NCBI RefSeq assembly: GCF_900100395.1
Contig: NZ_FNFB01000003.1
Coordinates: 248,001 to 312,000, forward strand
From: Nonomuraea maritima
GTDB lineage: Bacteria > Actinomycetota > Actinomycetes > Streptosporangiales > Streptosporangiaceae
Direction: 5' to 3'
DNA: 64,000 nt
Positions 40,923 through 49,907 of the stretch are shown here, one piece after another; the stretch's first letter is position 1; each line of letters starts with the position of its first letter. Made by a program: the position numbers and the translations under genes. The notes under the pieces are model-generated. The model saw only the letters and a list, made by a program, of their open reading frames with translations. It was not told the DNA's origin and did no database searches.

Positions 40923-42952
40923 ACCGTATCGAGGGGCGCGTCAAGGTCACCGGGCTCGCGACGTACGCGGCCGAGTACCCGGTCGAGGGCCTCGTCCACG
41001 CCTTCCCCGTGCAGTCGCAGATCGCCAAGGGCCGCATCAGGCAGGTGGACGCCGCGCAGGCGCTCGCGATGCCGGGCGTGCTCGCGGTGCTCTCCAGCGA
41101 GGACCCGCCCGAGCTGGCCGCGGCCGCGAGCGGGGAGCTGGCCCTGTTCCAGAGCCGTGAGGTCGCCTACCGCGGCCAGCTCGTCGCCGCCGTCGTGGCC
41201 GACACCCTCGACAACGCCCGCGCCGCCGCGGCGGCCGTCCGCGTCGGGTACGACCCCGACGACCACGACGTGAGCCTGCGCGCCGACCATCCGGGCCTCT
41301 ACAAGCCCGACACGGTCAACCCAGGGCTGCCCACCGACACCGAGAAGGGCGACGTCGAGGCCGGCCTGGCCGCGGCGGCCACCGTCGTCGAGGTCACGTA
41401 CGCGACGCCCGTCCTGCACAACAACCCCATGGAGCCGCACGCGGCGATCGCCTGCTGGGACGACGAGGGCCGGCTCCTGGTGTACGACACCGCCCAGGGC
41501 ACGACGTGGAGCCGCGACATCCTCGCTCGCGTCCTCGGCCTGCCTGCCGACCGGGTGCGGGTGGTGTCCCGGCACGTCGGCGGCGGTTTCGGCTCGAAGG
41601 GCACGCCCCGTCCGCAGGCGGTGCTGGCCGCGCTGGCCGCCAGGGCGGTGGGCCGCCCGGTCAAGGCCGTGCTGACCCGGCAGCAGATGTTCGACGTCAC
41701 CGGCTACCGCACGCCGACGATCCAGCGGCTGCGGCTCGGCGCCGACGCCGAGGGCCGGCTGACGGCGCTGGAGCACGTCGCGTACGAGCAGAGCTCCACG
41801 CTGGAGGAGTTCGCCGAGCAGACCGCCACGCCGACGCGGATCATGTACGCCACGCCCGCGCTGCGCACCGCGCACCGCCTGGTGCGGCTGGACGTCGCCA
41901 CGCCGTCGTGGATGCGCGCCCCGGGGGAGGCGCCCGGCATGTACGCGCTGGAGTCGGCGATGGACGAGCTGGCCTACGCCGCCGGCATGGACCCGATCGA
42001 ACTGCGCGTCGTCAACGAACCGGACACCGAGCCGCACAGCGGCCTGCCGTACAGCTCCCGCGACCTCGTGGGCTGCCTGCGCGAGGGCGCGCGCCGCTTC
42101 GAATGGGAACGGCGCGACCCCGCGCCGGGCGTCAGGCGCGACGGGGAATGGCTGGTCGGCACCGGCGTGGCGGCCTCGACGTACCCGGCCAGGCGCCGGC
42201 CGTCGCGGGCGCGGGCCGTGCGGCGCGAGGACGGCGACTACCTCGTCCAGGTGGCCGCCGCCGACATCGGCACGGGCGCGCGTACGGCGCTGACCACGAT
42301 CGCGGCGGGCGCGCTCGGCGTCGACCCCGACCAGGTGCACGTGGAGCTGGGCGACAGCGACCTGCCGGCCGCGCCGGTCGCGGGCGGCTCGATGGGCACG
42401 GCGTCGTGGGGGTCGGCGGTCGTGCGCGCCTGCGAGGAGCTCAAGAGCGACGGCAGGGAGGGCGTGGCCGACACCACGGAGGAGATCGAGGGGGACGCCC
42501 AGTTCGCCAGGCACGCGTTCGGCGCCCAGTTCGCCGAGGTGCGGGTCAGCTCCGTCACCGGCGAGGTGCGCGTCTCGCGCCTGCTCGGCGTCTTCGCCGC
42601 CGGCCACATCATCGACCCGCAGCTGGCCAGGTCGCAGTTCATCGGCGGCATGACGATGGGGATGGGCATGGCGCTGATGGAGGAGACGCTGACCGACGAG
42701 GAGTTCGGCGGCTTCCTGCGCCGCGACCTCGCGCAGTACCACGTACCCGCCTGCGCCGACGTGCGCGACGTGGAGGCCGTCTGGCTGGACGAGCGCGACG
42801 TGGAGCTCAACCCGATGGGCAGCAAGGGCATCGGCGAGATCGGCATCGTCGGCACGGCCGCCGCGATCGGCAACGCCGTGTTCCACGCCACCGGGCACCG
42901 CCTGCGCGAACTCCCCATCACGCCGGCGAAGATCCTCATGTCGAGGTTTTAG
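40919..42952 (+). CDS. paoC: Aldehyde oxidoreductase molybdenum-binding subunit (PaoC/YagR-like)
   Basis: A 677-aa molybdopterin-cytosine-dinucleotide binding catalytic subunit. It has EVTYATPVLHNNPMEPHAAIACW, VRVVSRHVGGGFGSKG and ATPSWMRAPGEAPGMYALESAMDELA. The base-catalyst Glu sits in GSKGIGEIGIVGTAAAIGNAVFHATG. Together with PaoA and PaoB it oxidises aldehydes, often aromatic, to acids. A cofactor-insertion chaperone (paoD) is not found next to it. GTG start in the 4-bp overlap. Confidence 0.92.
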   Translation: MNRIEGRVKVTGLATYAAEYPVEGLVHAFPVQSQIAKGRIRQVDAAQALAMPGVLAVLSSEDPPELAAAASGELALFQSREVAYRGQLVAAVVADTLDNARAAAAAVRVGYDPDDHDVSLRADHPGLYKPDTVNPGLPTDTEKGDVEAGLAAAATVVEVTYATPVLHNNPMEPHAAIACWDDEGRLLVYDTAQGTTWSRDILARVLGLPADRVRVVSRHVGGGFGSKGTPRPQAVLAALAARAVGRPVKAVLTRQQMFDVTGYRTPTIQRLRLGADAEGRLTALEHVAYEQSSTLEEFAEQTATPTRIMYATPALRTAHRLVRLDVATPSWMRAPGEAPGMYALESAMDELAYAAGMDPIELRVVNEPDTEPHSGLPYSSRDLVGCLREGARRFEWERRDPAPGVRRDGEWLVGTGVAASTYPARRRPSRARAVRREDGDYLVQVAAADIGTGARTALTTIAAGALGVDPDQVHVELGDSDLPAAPVAGGSMGTASWGSAVVRACEELKSDGREGVADTTEEIEGDAQFARHAFGAQFAEVRVSSVTGEVRVSRLLGVFAAGHIIDPQLARSQFIGGMTMGMGMALMEETLTDEEFGGFLRRDLAQYHVPACADVRDVEAVWLDERDVELNPMGSKGIGEIGIVGTAAAIGNAVFHATGHRLRELPITPAKILMSRF

Positions 42953-43005
42953 CCCTTTTTGACGCGGAAGAGGAAGTCTCTCGTTCGACGCGGCGGGAGG
43001 CGTAC

Positions 43006-43506
43006 GTGAAACAGCAGGAAGAGGCACGGCGGGAGTCGCAGGAGCAGCGCGCGGACCGGAACTTCGTGGAGCTGCTCCAGGGCGCGCGCGTCGCGGTGAC
43101 CGGGGTGCAGGTGCTGTTCGCGTTCCTGCTGACCGTGCCGTTCTCGTCCGGGTTCGCCCGCCTCGACCAGGCCGACCGGTGGCTGTACTACGCGGCGCTG
43201 TGCAGCGCCGCGTTCGCGTCGATCTGCTACATCGCGCCGACCGCGCAGCACCGCGTGCTGTTCCGGCAGGGACTGAAGGAGACGCTGGTACGCCGCTCCA
43301 ACTTCTACGGCATCCTTGGCGCGCTGGCCCTCACGGTGTCGATGACGACGTCCACGATGTTCGTGATCGACTACCTGTTCGACGTGGCCGTGGCGACGAT
43401 CACCGCGGGTCTGCTGGCGCTGCTCGCGCTGTGGACGTGGTTCGGGCAGCCCGCGCTCGACCGGTCGGATCAGTCCGCGGGCGCGTCGTCGTCGCGCGAC
43501 GACTGA
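43006..43506 (+). CDS. DUF6328-type small membrane protein
   Basis: A 166-aa protein. A basic N-terminus (VKQQEEARRESQEQRADRNFVELLQGARVAVTG) is followed by four hydrophobic segments (VQVLFAFLLTVPFSSGF; YYAALCSAAFASICYIAP; NFYGILGALALTVSMTTSTMFV; VAVATITAGLLALLALW). GTG 43006 follows GGGAGG by five bases. It closely matches actinobacterial DUF6328 proteins, sometimes labelled antiporter-related. The 3' end overlaps the last mrp gene by 37 bp on the other strand. Confidence 0.82.
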   Translation: MKQQEEARRESQEQRADRNFVELLQGARVAVTGVQVLFAFLLTVPFSSGFARLDQADRWLYYAALCSAAFASICYIAPTAQHRVLFRQGLKETLVRRSNFYGILGALALTVSMTTSTMFVIDYLFDVAVATITAGLLALLALWTWFGQPALDRSDQSAGASSSRDD

Positions 43507-43781
43507 TCGCGGTACTCCGCCCGCGCCACCATGTACGCCGCCACGGAGACGGTGATCACCTGGGCGGCGGCGACGAGCAGCAGCGGCCCGGCGTACCGCC
43601 AGCTCGGACGGTGCAGCCACATGGCGAGCAGCACCAGCAGCACGCCGACCACCTGCGGTTTCGTCCCCGCGTGCATCCGGTCGAGCATGGCGCGGAAGCG
43701 CAGCAGCCCGACGCTCGCCGACAGCGTCAGCGCCGCCCCCAGCAGCAGGCAGGCCGCCGCCGCCGTGTCGAGCGGGCTCAC
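43470..43781 (-). CDS. mrpG: Mrp Na+/H+ antiporter subunit G
   Basis: A 103-aa protein with three hydrophobic segments and the family pattern SASVGLLRFRAMLDRMHAGTKPQVVGVLLVLLA. Last gene of the mrp operon; GTG start overlaps mrpF by 4 bp. Required for assembly of the antiporter complex. Confidence 0.92.
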   Translation of the reverse strand: MSPLDTAAAACLLLGAALTLSASVGLLRFRAMLDRMHAGTKPQVVGVLLVLLAMWLHRPSWRYAGPLLLVAAAQVITVSVAAYMVARAEYRDQSSRDDDAPAD

Positions 43782-44038
43782 CGCGACCGTCCCGAGAAGA
43801 ACCGCGCCAGCGACACCGCGCCCACGAACCCCAGCAGTGACAGCACCAGCAGGATCGGCAGGTCGGAATAGTCGTCGCGGGCCACGGCGAACGTCCCGAC
43901 CCCGCACATCGACAGCGCCGTCAGCACGTCGAGCGCCATCGCCCTGTCCAGCATCGACGGCCCGCGCCCCAGCCGGTAGAGCGTGGCCGCCGCCGCGCAG
44001 CCGAGCAGGCCGACCGTCACCGCGTACACCGCCGTCAT
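43778..44038 (-). CDS. mrpF: Mrp Na+/H+ antiporter subunit F
   Basis: An 86-aa protein of three hydrophobic segments with the hallmark RGPSMLDRAMALDVLTAL and ending ARFFSGRSR. Overlaps mrpE and mrpG by 4 bp each. Confidence 0.93.
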   Translation of the reverse strand: MTAVYAVTVGLLGCAAAATLYRLGRGPSMLDRAMALDVLTALSMCGVGTFAVARDDYSDLPILLVLSLLGFVGAVSLARFFSGRSR

Positions 44039-44568
44039 CCCAGCTCCTCCCGGTCGCGTCGGGTGCCGAACGCCCGCACGATCCGCCTCTCGACCTGCGC
44101 CACGTCCGCCCGGATGTCGTCGGCCACGTCACCCGGCCGGCCGAGGACGTGCAGCACCAGCTCCCGCTCGTACACCTCAAGGACGAGGCTGCCGGGGACG
44201 GTGGTCAGCGCGACGAGGACAAGCACCACCATGGCTTCGGACGTCGTCCGCAGCGGCACGCGCACGACCTGCGACGGCGGCTGGCCGGGGTGGGCCACCC
44301 AGAACACCACCCGGGCGGTCGAGACGATCAGGTCCCACCCGAAGGTCACCAGGAACCCGGCGAGCGCGACGGGACGTATCCGGATGCCGGGGTCCGTGAC
44401 CGGCATGGGCAGCAGCCACGTCACGACGATCGCCGTCGCGAGCCCGCCGAGCACGTTGCCCACCGACAGATCGCCCCACAGGGTGACCCACACCAGCGTC
44501 AGCCAGGCCACCATCATGAGCGGCACCTGCCGGCCGAGCAGCCGCGGCGCCGGCCACCAACGGTTCAC
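44035..44568 (-). CDS. mrpE: Mrp Na+/H+ antiporter subunit E
   Basis: A 177-aa protein with N-terminal membrane helices (VPLMMVAWLTLVWVTLWGDLSVGNVLGGL) and the family segment PVALAGFLVTFGWDLIVSTARVVFWV. The C-terminal cytoplasmic part follows (VPGSLVLEVYERELVLHVL). GTG start overlaps mrpD by 4 bp. Confidence 0.93.
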   Translation of the reverse strand: MNRWWPAPRLLGRQVPLMMVAWLTLVWVTLWGDLSVGNVLGGLATAIVVTWLLPMPVTDPGIRIRPVALAGFLVTFGWDLIVSTARVVFWVAHPGQPPSQVVRVPLRTTSEAMVVLVLVALTTVPGSLVLEVYERELVLHVLGRPGDVADDIRADVAQVERRIVRAFGTRRDREELG

Positions 44569-46133
44569 GGCACCTCCCCCAGAACCGCCGAGATGTACGG
44601 CTCGCGCGCCATCAGCTCCCCGGCCGCCCGCAACGTCAGCGCCGACAGCGGCCCCGCCAGCACGGTGAACGCCAGCCCGAGCGCGACCAGCGCGATGACC
44701 GACAGCGGCAGCGCCACCGGCAGCTTCGCCGTCGTCACGGTCGGCTCCTCGCCGGTGGCCTCCTCGCTCTCCACCACCGTGCCGATGCGCTCGCCGCGAG
44801 GGGCGCGCCAGAACGCCTTGGCCCACGTCTTGGCGACCGCGTACAGCGTGAGCAGGCTCGTCAGCAGGCCCCCGGCCACCAGCGTGACCGCCGGCCAGCC
44901 CCCGGAGGCCAGCCCGGCCTGGACGAGCATGAGCTTGCCCAGGAAGCCCGACATGGGCGGGATGCCGGACAGGTTCATCGCGGGCACGAAGAACAGCACG
45001 GCGATCAGCGGCGTCGCCTTCATCAGGCCGCCCAACTGGTTGACCGACGTCGTCCCGGCGCGCCGCTCGACCATCCCCGCCACCAGGAACAGGCCCGTCT
45101 GCACGGTGATGTGGTGCACCACGTAGAACACGGCGCCCGCCAGGCCCGCCACCGTCGACAGCGCCACGCCGAACACCATGTAGCCGATGTGGCTGACCAG
45201 CGTGAACGACAGCATCCGCTTCATGTCGGTCTGCGCGACCGCGCCCAGCACGCCGACCAGCATGGTGGCCAGCGCCACCCACATGAGCAGCGACGCGACC
45301 GGCCCGCCCGGGAACAGCAGCGCCTCCAGCCGGATGATCGAGTAGACGCCGACCTTGGTGAGCAGCCCGGCGAACACGGCCGTCACCGGGGCGGGCGCGG
45401 TGGGGTAGGAGTCGGGCAGCCACGCCTGCATCGGGAAGATCGCCGCCTTGATCGCGAACGCCAGCAGCAGCGTCAGCTCCACCAGCAGCTTCACCTGATC
45501 GGGCAGGCCGCCGAACCGCACGGCGAGCTGCGCCAGCGACAGCGTCCCCGCGGCCGCGTACGTGACGGCCAGCGCGATCAGGAACAGCATCGACGACACC
45601 AGCGCCATCAGCGTGTACGTGGCCCCCGCCCGGATGCGCGACTCGGTGCCGCCGAACGTCAGCAGCACGTACGAGCCGCTCAGCAGCAGCTCGAAGGCCA
45701 CGAACAGGTTGAACAGGTCGCCCGACAGGAACGCGTTGCTCACCCCGGCCACCATCACCAGGAACGCCGGATGGAAGATCGCCATGGGGGCGTCGTGCTC
45801 CTGCCGGTCGTAGGCGTCGGCCACCGAGTACACCATCACGCACAGCGTCACCGCCTGCGAGACCACCAGCACCAGCGTCGAGAGCCGGTCGGCGACCAGG
45901 CAGATCGCGATCGGCTCCGGCCAGCCCCCGAGGTCCGTCACGAGCGGCCCCCGCGCGTCGGCGGCGACCAGGAGCACCACCGACACCGCCAGCGTCACGC
46001 ACAGCGTGCCGAGGCTGATGAACGACTGCACCCGGCGCAGCCGCCCGCCGATCGCCAGCTTCACCCCGGCGGCCAGCAGCGGCAGCAGCACGGGCGCGCA
46101 GACGAGGCCCTCCAGCGTGATCAGGCGGTCCAT
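44565..46133 (-). CDS. mrpD: Mrp Na+/H+ antiporter subunit D
   Basis: A 522-aa NuoN/NuoM-like proton-translocating subunit with about 14 helices. The conserved Glu/Lys region is VAFELLLSGSYVLL and LLLAFAIKAAIFPMQAWLPDSYPTAPAPVTAVFAGLLTKVGVYSI, with DMKRMLSFTLVSHIGYM typical of the family. With MrpA it forms the ion path. Confidence 0.95.
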   Translation of the reverse strand: MDRLITLEGLVCAPVLLPLLAAGVKLAIGGRLRRVQSFISLGTLCVTLAVSVVLLVAADARGPLVTDLGGWPEPIAICLVADRLSTLVLVVSQAVTLCVMVYSVADAYDRQEHDAPMAIFHPAFLVMVAGVSNAFLSGDLFNLFVAFELLLSGSYVLLTFGGTESRIRAGATYTLMALVSSMLFLIALAVTYAAAGTLSLAQLAVRFGGLPDQVKLLVELTLLLAFAIKAAIFPMQAWLPDSYPTAPAPVTAVFAGLLTKVGVYSIIRLEALLFPGGPVASLLMWVALATMLVGVLGAVAQTDMKRMLSFTLVSHIGYMVFGVALSTVAGLAGAVFYVVHHITVQTGLFLVAGMVERRAGTTSVNQLGGLMKATPLIAVLFFVPAMNLSGIPPMSGFLGKLMLVQAGLASGGWPAVTLVAGGLLTSLLTLYAVAKTWAKAFWRAPRGERIGTVVESEEATGEEPTVTTAKLPVALPLSVIALVALGLAFTVLAGPLSALTLRAAGELMAREPYISAVLGEVP

Positions 46134-46137
46134 CCGG

Positions 46138-46947
46138 TCAGTCCTCGCCCTCGAGCTCCGGGTCCTGCGCCAGCGCCTGCCGCTCGCGCTCCTCCCGGAT
46201 GGCCGCCCGCATCTGCCTGCGGGCCTCCCGCTGGCGCGCCTTGAGCTTCCTGCGCAGCTCCCGCTTGCGCGCCGCCTGCTCCCTCCGCGTGCGGGCGTGC
46301 TCCTCCCTCAACTGCTCGATGCGTTCCTCGTTGTCCATGGCGGCCTGCTCCGCGCGCCGCCCGGCCTGCTCCAGACGGTGGTGCAGCTCCTCCTCCGTCA
46401 GGCCCTGCGCGCGCAGCCGCTCCGTCCACTCCTCCAGTTCTGCGTGCACGCGGGCGATGCGTCGTTCCAGGTCGGCCTCCTGCAGCCGTCCGCGCTCTGC
46501 CTGCTCGGCCTCCAGCTGCGCCAGCTCGGCCCGCTGGTCGGCGAGCAGCCGCCGGTAGGCGTCCTGCCGGCTCGTCACGGTGGCGCTCAGCTCGCCGCGC
46601 CGGGAGCGCAGCCGCACCCGGCGGTCCTCGGTGTCGTCCTGCACCTCGTCGCTGCCCGACAGCTGCCACGACCGGTGCACCAGGGCCAGCACGAACGCCG
46701 TCATACCGAGGGTGATGACGATCGCGGTCAGCACCATGGCCTGCGGCAGGGGGTCGGCGATGCCGGCCGTCCCGGTGAAGGGCGGCCTGCCCGCGGTGCT
46801 GCCCGCGGTGACGATGAGCAGGTTGACGCCGTTGCCGAGGAGGATCACGCCGGCCAGCTCCCGCACCAGGCTCCGTTCCAGCAGCAGCGTCACCCCCGCG
46901 GCGATCAGCACGCCGCAGGCCAGGAAGGGCAGCAGGCCGACGCTCAC
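46138..46947 (-). CDS. mrpC: Mrp Na+/H+ antiporter subunit C with a long C-terminal coiled coil
   Basis: A 269-aa protein. The first ~110 residues are a NuoK-like MrpC (LLERSLVRELAGVILLGNGVNLLIVTAG and LPQAMVLTAIVITLGMTAFVLAL, three helices). The remaining ~155 residues are highly charged, predicted helical coiled coil (RRGELSATVTSRQDAYRRLLADQ ... EERERQALAQDPELEGED), ending acidic. Ordinary MrpC ends near 115-120 aa. The extra tail would protrude into the cytoplasm and could couple the antiporter to another component. It is followed 4 bp later by mrpD. Confidence 0.93.
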   Translation of the reverse strand: MSVGLLPFLACGVLIAAGVTLLLERSLVRELAGVILLGNGVNLLIVTAGSTAGRPPFTGTAGIADPLPQAMVLTAIVITLGMTAFVLALVHRSWQLSGSDEVQDDTEDRRVRLRSRRGELSATVTSRQDAYRRLLADQRAELAQLEAEQAERGRLQEADLERRIARVHAELEEWTERLRAQGLTEEELHHRLEQAGRRAEQAAMDNEERIEQLREEHARTRREQAARKRELRRKLKARQREARRQMRAAIREERERQALAQDPELEGED

Positions 46948-46954
46948 GAGGCGC

Positions 46955-49717
46955 TCACGAGGTGGTCTCCGCGTCGATCTGCCGGTCGAGCTCGGCGCCG
47001 AGCCCGCGCAGCACGTCCTGCACCATGCCGACCACCGACAGGTACACGCCGAGGTCGAAGACCAGGCCGGTCGACAGGTGCAGGTGCCCCACGACCGGTA
47101 CGGCGACGTCCGCCGAGAGCATCTGCAGGGCCGCCGTGCCGAACAGCAGCCCGGCCAGCGCCGTGCCCGTCGTCAGCGTCAGCCCCACGCCCATGAGCAC
47201 ACCCGCGTGCACCGGCACGGCCGCGGCCAGCTCGTTCCTGCCGCCCGCCAGGTAGCGCGCGGTGATCGCCAGCCCGGCCACGATGCCGCCCGCGAACCCG
47301 CCGCCGACCCCGCTGTGCCCGATGAACAGCAGGAAGACCGAGAGCACCAGCACCGTGTGGAAGGTCAGCGTGATCGCCACCTCGAACGCCAGCGCCCACT
47401 GCCCGTGCGGCAAGGTGGAGGCCAGCCAGTGCGGCCCGCGGTCCCGCCGCCGCGTCCCGGTCCGCTCGATCCGGTACGCCGTGCGCCGCAGGAACACGAG
47501 GCTCGTCACGCCCAGCGTCAGCACGATCAGCACCGCGCTCTCGCCGAGGGTGTCCCACGCCCGGATGTCGAGGATCACCGCGCTGACGATGTTGGCGATG
47601 CCCGCCTGCTCCGCCGCCGCGCCCATGAGTTCGCCGACCGGCCGCGTCGCGCGCGCGCTCATCGCCACCATGCCCGCGCCGGTCGCCACCGCGCCGACCG
47701 CGAGCCCGACGGCCAGGCGGAACGGGAAGCGCAGCCGGCCCCTCGCCGGGTCGATCGGCAGCCGCCGCAGGACGAGCGCGAACACCACCAGGCTCAGCGT
47801 CTCGGCCAGGAACTGGGTGAGCGCCAGGTCGGGGGAGCCGTGGAAGAGGAACAGCAGCGCGGTGCCGTACCCGGTGAGGCCGACGACGATCGCGAGCAGG
47901 ATGGCGGAGCGCACCCGCAGCGCCATCACCGCCGCCGTCACCACCAGCGCGACGACGACCGGCTGCTCGGGCCGCTGCCAGCCGACGACCGGAACGTCCA
48001 GACGGGGGGCGCCGCCGTAGGCCACCGAGAACAGGCCCACCCCCACCGAGGCCAGCAGCGTGAGCAGCAGGTAGTCGGGCACCGAGCCGCGCTGGACGAG
48101 GCCGGTGGCCTGGAGGGCGAAGCGGTCGAACCGCCGTACCATCGCCCAGAACAGCCGGCTCGACTCCACCACGCCGAGCGCCGCCCCCAGCCGCGCCACC
48201 GGCTCGCGGGCCAGGAACAGCACCGCCCCGGCGACGAGCGCCGCCGCCGACAGCAGCAGCGGCACGGAGAAGCCGGCCCACGCCGCCAGGTGGACCTCGT
48301 GCCCCGGGTCGCGGAAGGTGCCGGTGTAGCCGGACATCGCGCCCGCGTACCAGGGAGCGAACGGTGCGAGCACCAGCCCGAGCGCCGCCAGGAGCGCGGC
48401 CGGGGCGAGCATGAGCGCGGGCGTCGCGTCCACCGGCCGCGGCGGGACGCCGGGCTTCACGGCGAACGCCCCCCACAGGAACCGCAGCGTGTACGCCGCG
48501 GTCAGCGCCGATCCCGCGATCGCGCCGGCCAGCGCGAGCGGCGCGTCGAGCAGCGCCTCCAGCGCAGCCTCCTTGCCGGCGAACCCGGCCAGCGGCGGCA
48601 GCCCCGCCATGGACGCCCCCGCGAGCACCGCCGCGCCGCACACCCACGGCATCGCGCGGCCCACTCCGCTCAGCTCGCCGATCTCGCGGGTGCCCGTCGC
48701 GCGGTCGACGATGCCCACCACCAGGAAGAGCGTCGCCTTGAACAGCGCGTGCGCCAGCAGCATGGCGACGCCGGCCAGCGCCGCCCCCTGGGCGCCCGCG
48801 CCGAACAGCGCCACGAGGAACCCGAGCTGGCTGATCGTCCCGTACGCCAGCAGCCGCTTCAGGTCGGTCTCGCGCAGCGCCCGCCAGCCGCCCAGCAGCA
48901 TCGTCACCAGGCCGAACGGCACCGCCACCGCCCGCCACAGCGCCGCGTCGCCGAACACGGGCCCGAGCCGGGCCACCACATAGACACCGGCCTTCACCAT
49001 GGCCGCCGCGTGCAGGTAGGCCGACACCGGCGTGGGCGCGGCCATCGCGGCCGGCAGCCAGGTGCTGAACGGGAACAGCGCCGACTTGGTGAGCGCTCCC
49101 GCGAGCACCAGCACGAGGGCGACCGGGGCCACGTCCGGGTGACGGGCGACGATCTCGGAGATCCGGTACGTGCCCGCCGTCTCGCCGATCACCACGAACC
49201 CGGCCAGCATGGCCAGCCCGCCGGACGTGGTGACCACGAGCGCCTTCATCGCGGCCTGCCGGCTCAGCCGGCTCTCGGGGTCGGAGCCGATGAGCAGGTA
49301 GGAGAAGACGGTGGTCAGCTCCCAGAAGACGTAGAGCAGGAGCAGGTCGTCGGCCGCGACCAGGCCCAGCATCGACCCGGCGAACGCGACCATGGCGCCG
49401 CCGTAGCGGCCGAGCCCGTCGTCGCCGGCGGAGAAGTACCGGACGCTGTAGAGCAGCACGAGCACGCCGAAGCCGGTGACGAGCGACAGCATCAGCACCG
49501 CGAGCGTGTCGACGCGGAAGGCCAGCTCCAGCCCCAGCACGGGCGCCCACGGCCGGCTCTGCGACACGGGCAGGCCGCGTACCGCGAGCCACACGGTGAC
49601 GCAGAAGCCGGCGGCCGGGGGCAGGGCGAGCACGGCGAGGGAGGCGCGCCCGAGGCGCGTGGCCAGCCAGGGAGCGCCGGCCGCCGCGACCGCGTGCAGG
49701 ACGAGCAGCGACTCCAT
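46955..49717 (-). CDS. mrpA: Mrp Na+/H+ antiporter subunit A fused to B
   Basis: A 920-aa membrane protein. The N-terminal ~480 residues are the NuoL-like core (LLLYVFWELTTVFSYLLIG; LTKSALFPFSTWLPAAMAAPTPVSAYLHAAAMVKAGVYV; RETDLKRLLAYGTISQLGF). Further MrpA domains follow. The C-terminus is the MrpB domain (SVFLLFIGHSGVGGGFAGGIVAGLA), so no separate mrpB gene exists. First gene of the operon. A 22-bp inverted repeat lies about 100 bp upstream. The complex exchanges Na+ for H+. Confidence 0.95.
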   Translation of the reverse strand: MESLLVLHAVAAAGAPWLATRLGRASLAVLALPPAAGFCVTVWLAVRGLPVSQSRPWAPVLGLELAFRVDTLAVLMLSLVTGFGVLVLLYSVRYFSAGDDGLGRYGGAMVAFAGSMLGLVAADDLLLLYVFWELTTVFSYLLIGSDPESRLSRQAAMKALVVTTSGGLAMLAGFVVIGETAGTYRISEIVARHPDVAPVALVLVLAGALTKSALFPFSTWLPAAMAAPTPVSAYLHAAAMVKAGVYVVARLGPVFGDAALWRAVAVPFGLVTMLLGGWRALRETDLKRLLAYGTISQLGFLVALFGAGAQGAALAGVAMLLAHALFKATLFLVVGIVDRATGTREIGELSGVGRAMPWVCGAAVLAGASMAGLPPLAGFAGKEAALEALLDAPLALAGAIAGSALTAAYTLRFLWGAFAVKPGVPPRPVDATPALMLAPAALLAALGLVLAPFAPWYAGAMSGYTGTFRDPGHEVHLAAWAGFSVPLLLSAAALVAGAVLFLAREPVARLGAALGVVESSRLFWAMVRRFDRFALQATGLVQRGSVPDYLLLTLLASVGVGLFSVAYGGAPRLDVPVVGWQRPEQPVVVALVVTAAVMALRVRSAILLAIVVGLTGYGTALLFLFHGSPDLALTQFLAETLSLVVFALVLRRLPIDPARGRLRFPFRLAVGLAVGAVATGAGMVAMSARATRPVGELMGAAAEQAGIANIVSAVILDIRAWDTLGESAVLIVLTLGVTSLVFLRRTAYRIERTGTRRRDRGPHWLASTLPHGQWALAFEVAITLTFHTVLVLSVFLLFIGHSGVGGGFAGGIVAGLAITARYLAGGRNELAAAVPVHAGVLMGVGLTLTTGTALAGLLFGTAALQMLSADVAVPVVGHLHLSTGLVFDLGVYLSVVGMVQDVLRGLGAELDRQIDAETTS

Positions 49718-49818
49718 GGGCTCCTCGGGCGGGAAATAAGCGGCTACGTCCGCCCAATCTGCCCGCTCGGGTCACCACGGCCCCGCAGGCGCTCCCGGGA
49801 TTGACCCGAACGTCACCA

Positions 49819-49840
49819 GTCCCACACCGAGGTGTGGGAC
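49819..49840. promoter_or_regulatory. 22-bp inverted repeat upstream of the mrp operon
   Basis: GTCCCACACC (49819-49828) and GGTGTGGGAC (49831-49840) are exact complements around GA. It lies 102 bp upstream of the mrpA start. There is no U-run on either strand. It is more likely an operator for the mrp operon than a terminator. Confidence 0.45.
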
Positions 49841-49864
49841 GTCATACGGGCCCCGGAACGTGAG

Positions 49865-49897
49865 GAGGCCCCGCACCGTGGCACGGTGCGGGGCCTC
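49865..49897 (-). terminator. Perfect hairpin terminator after the secreted peptidase
   Basis: Two 16-nt arms beginning GAGGCCCCGCACC are exact complements around a single central base, so the stem is at least 14 bp with a tight loop. It starts 11 bp beyond the stop codon of the peptidase gene on the minus strand. Confidence 0.85.
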
Positions 49898-49907
49898 AGG
49901 GGAGGAA

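Noticed and set aside
46580..49804. 1074-codon plus-strand ORF
   Set aside because: Antisense to mrpA/mrpC; Arg/His/Gln-rich with no domain.
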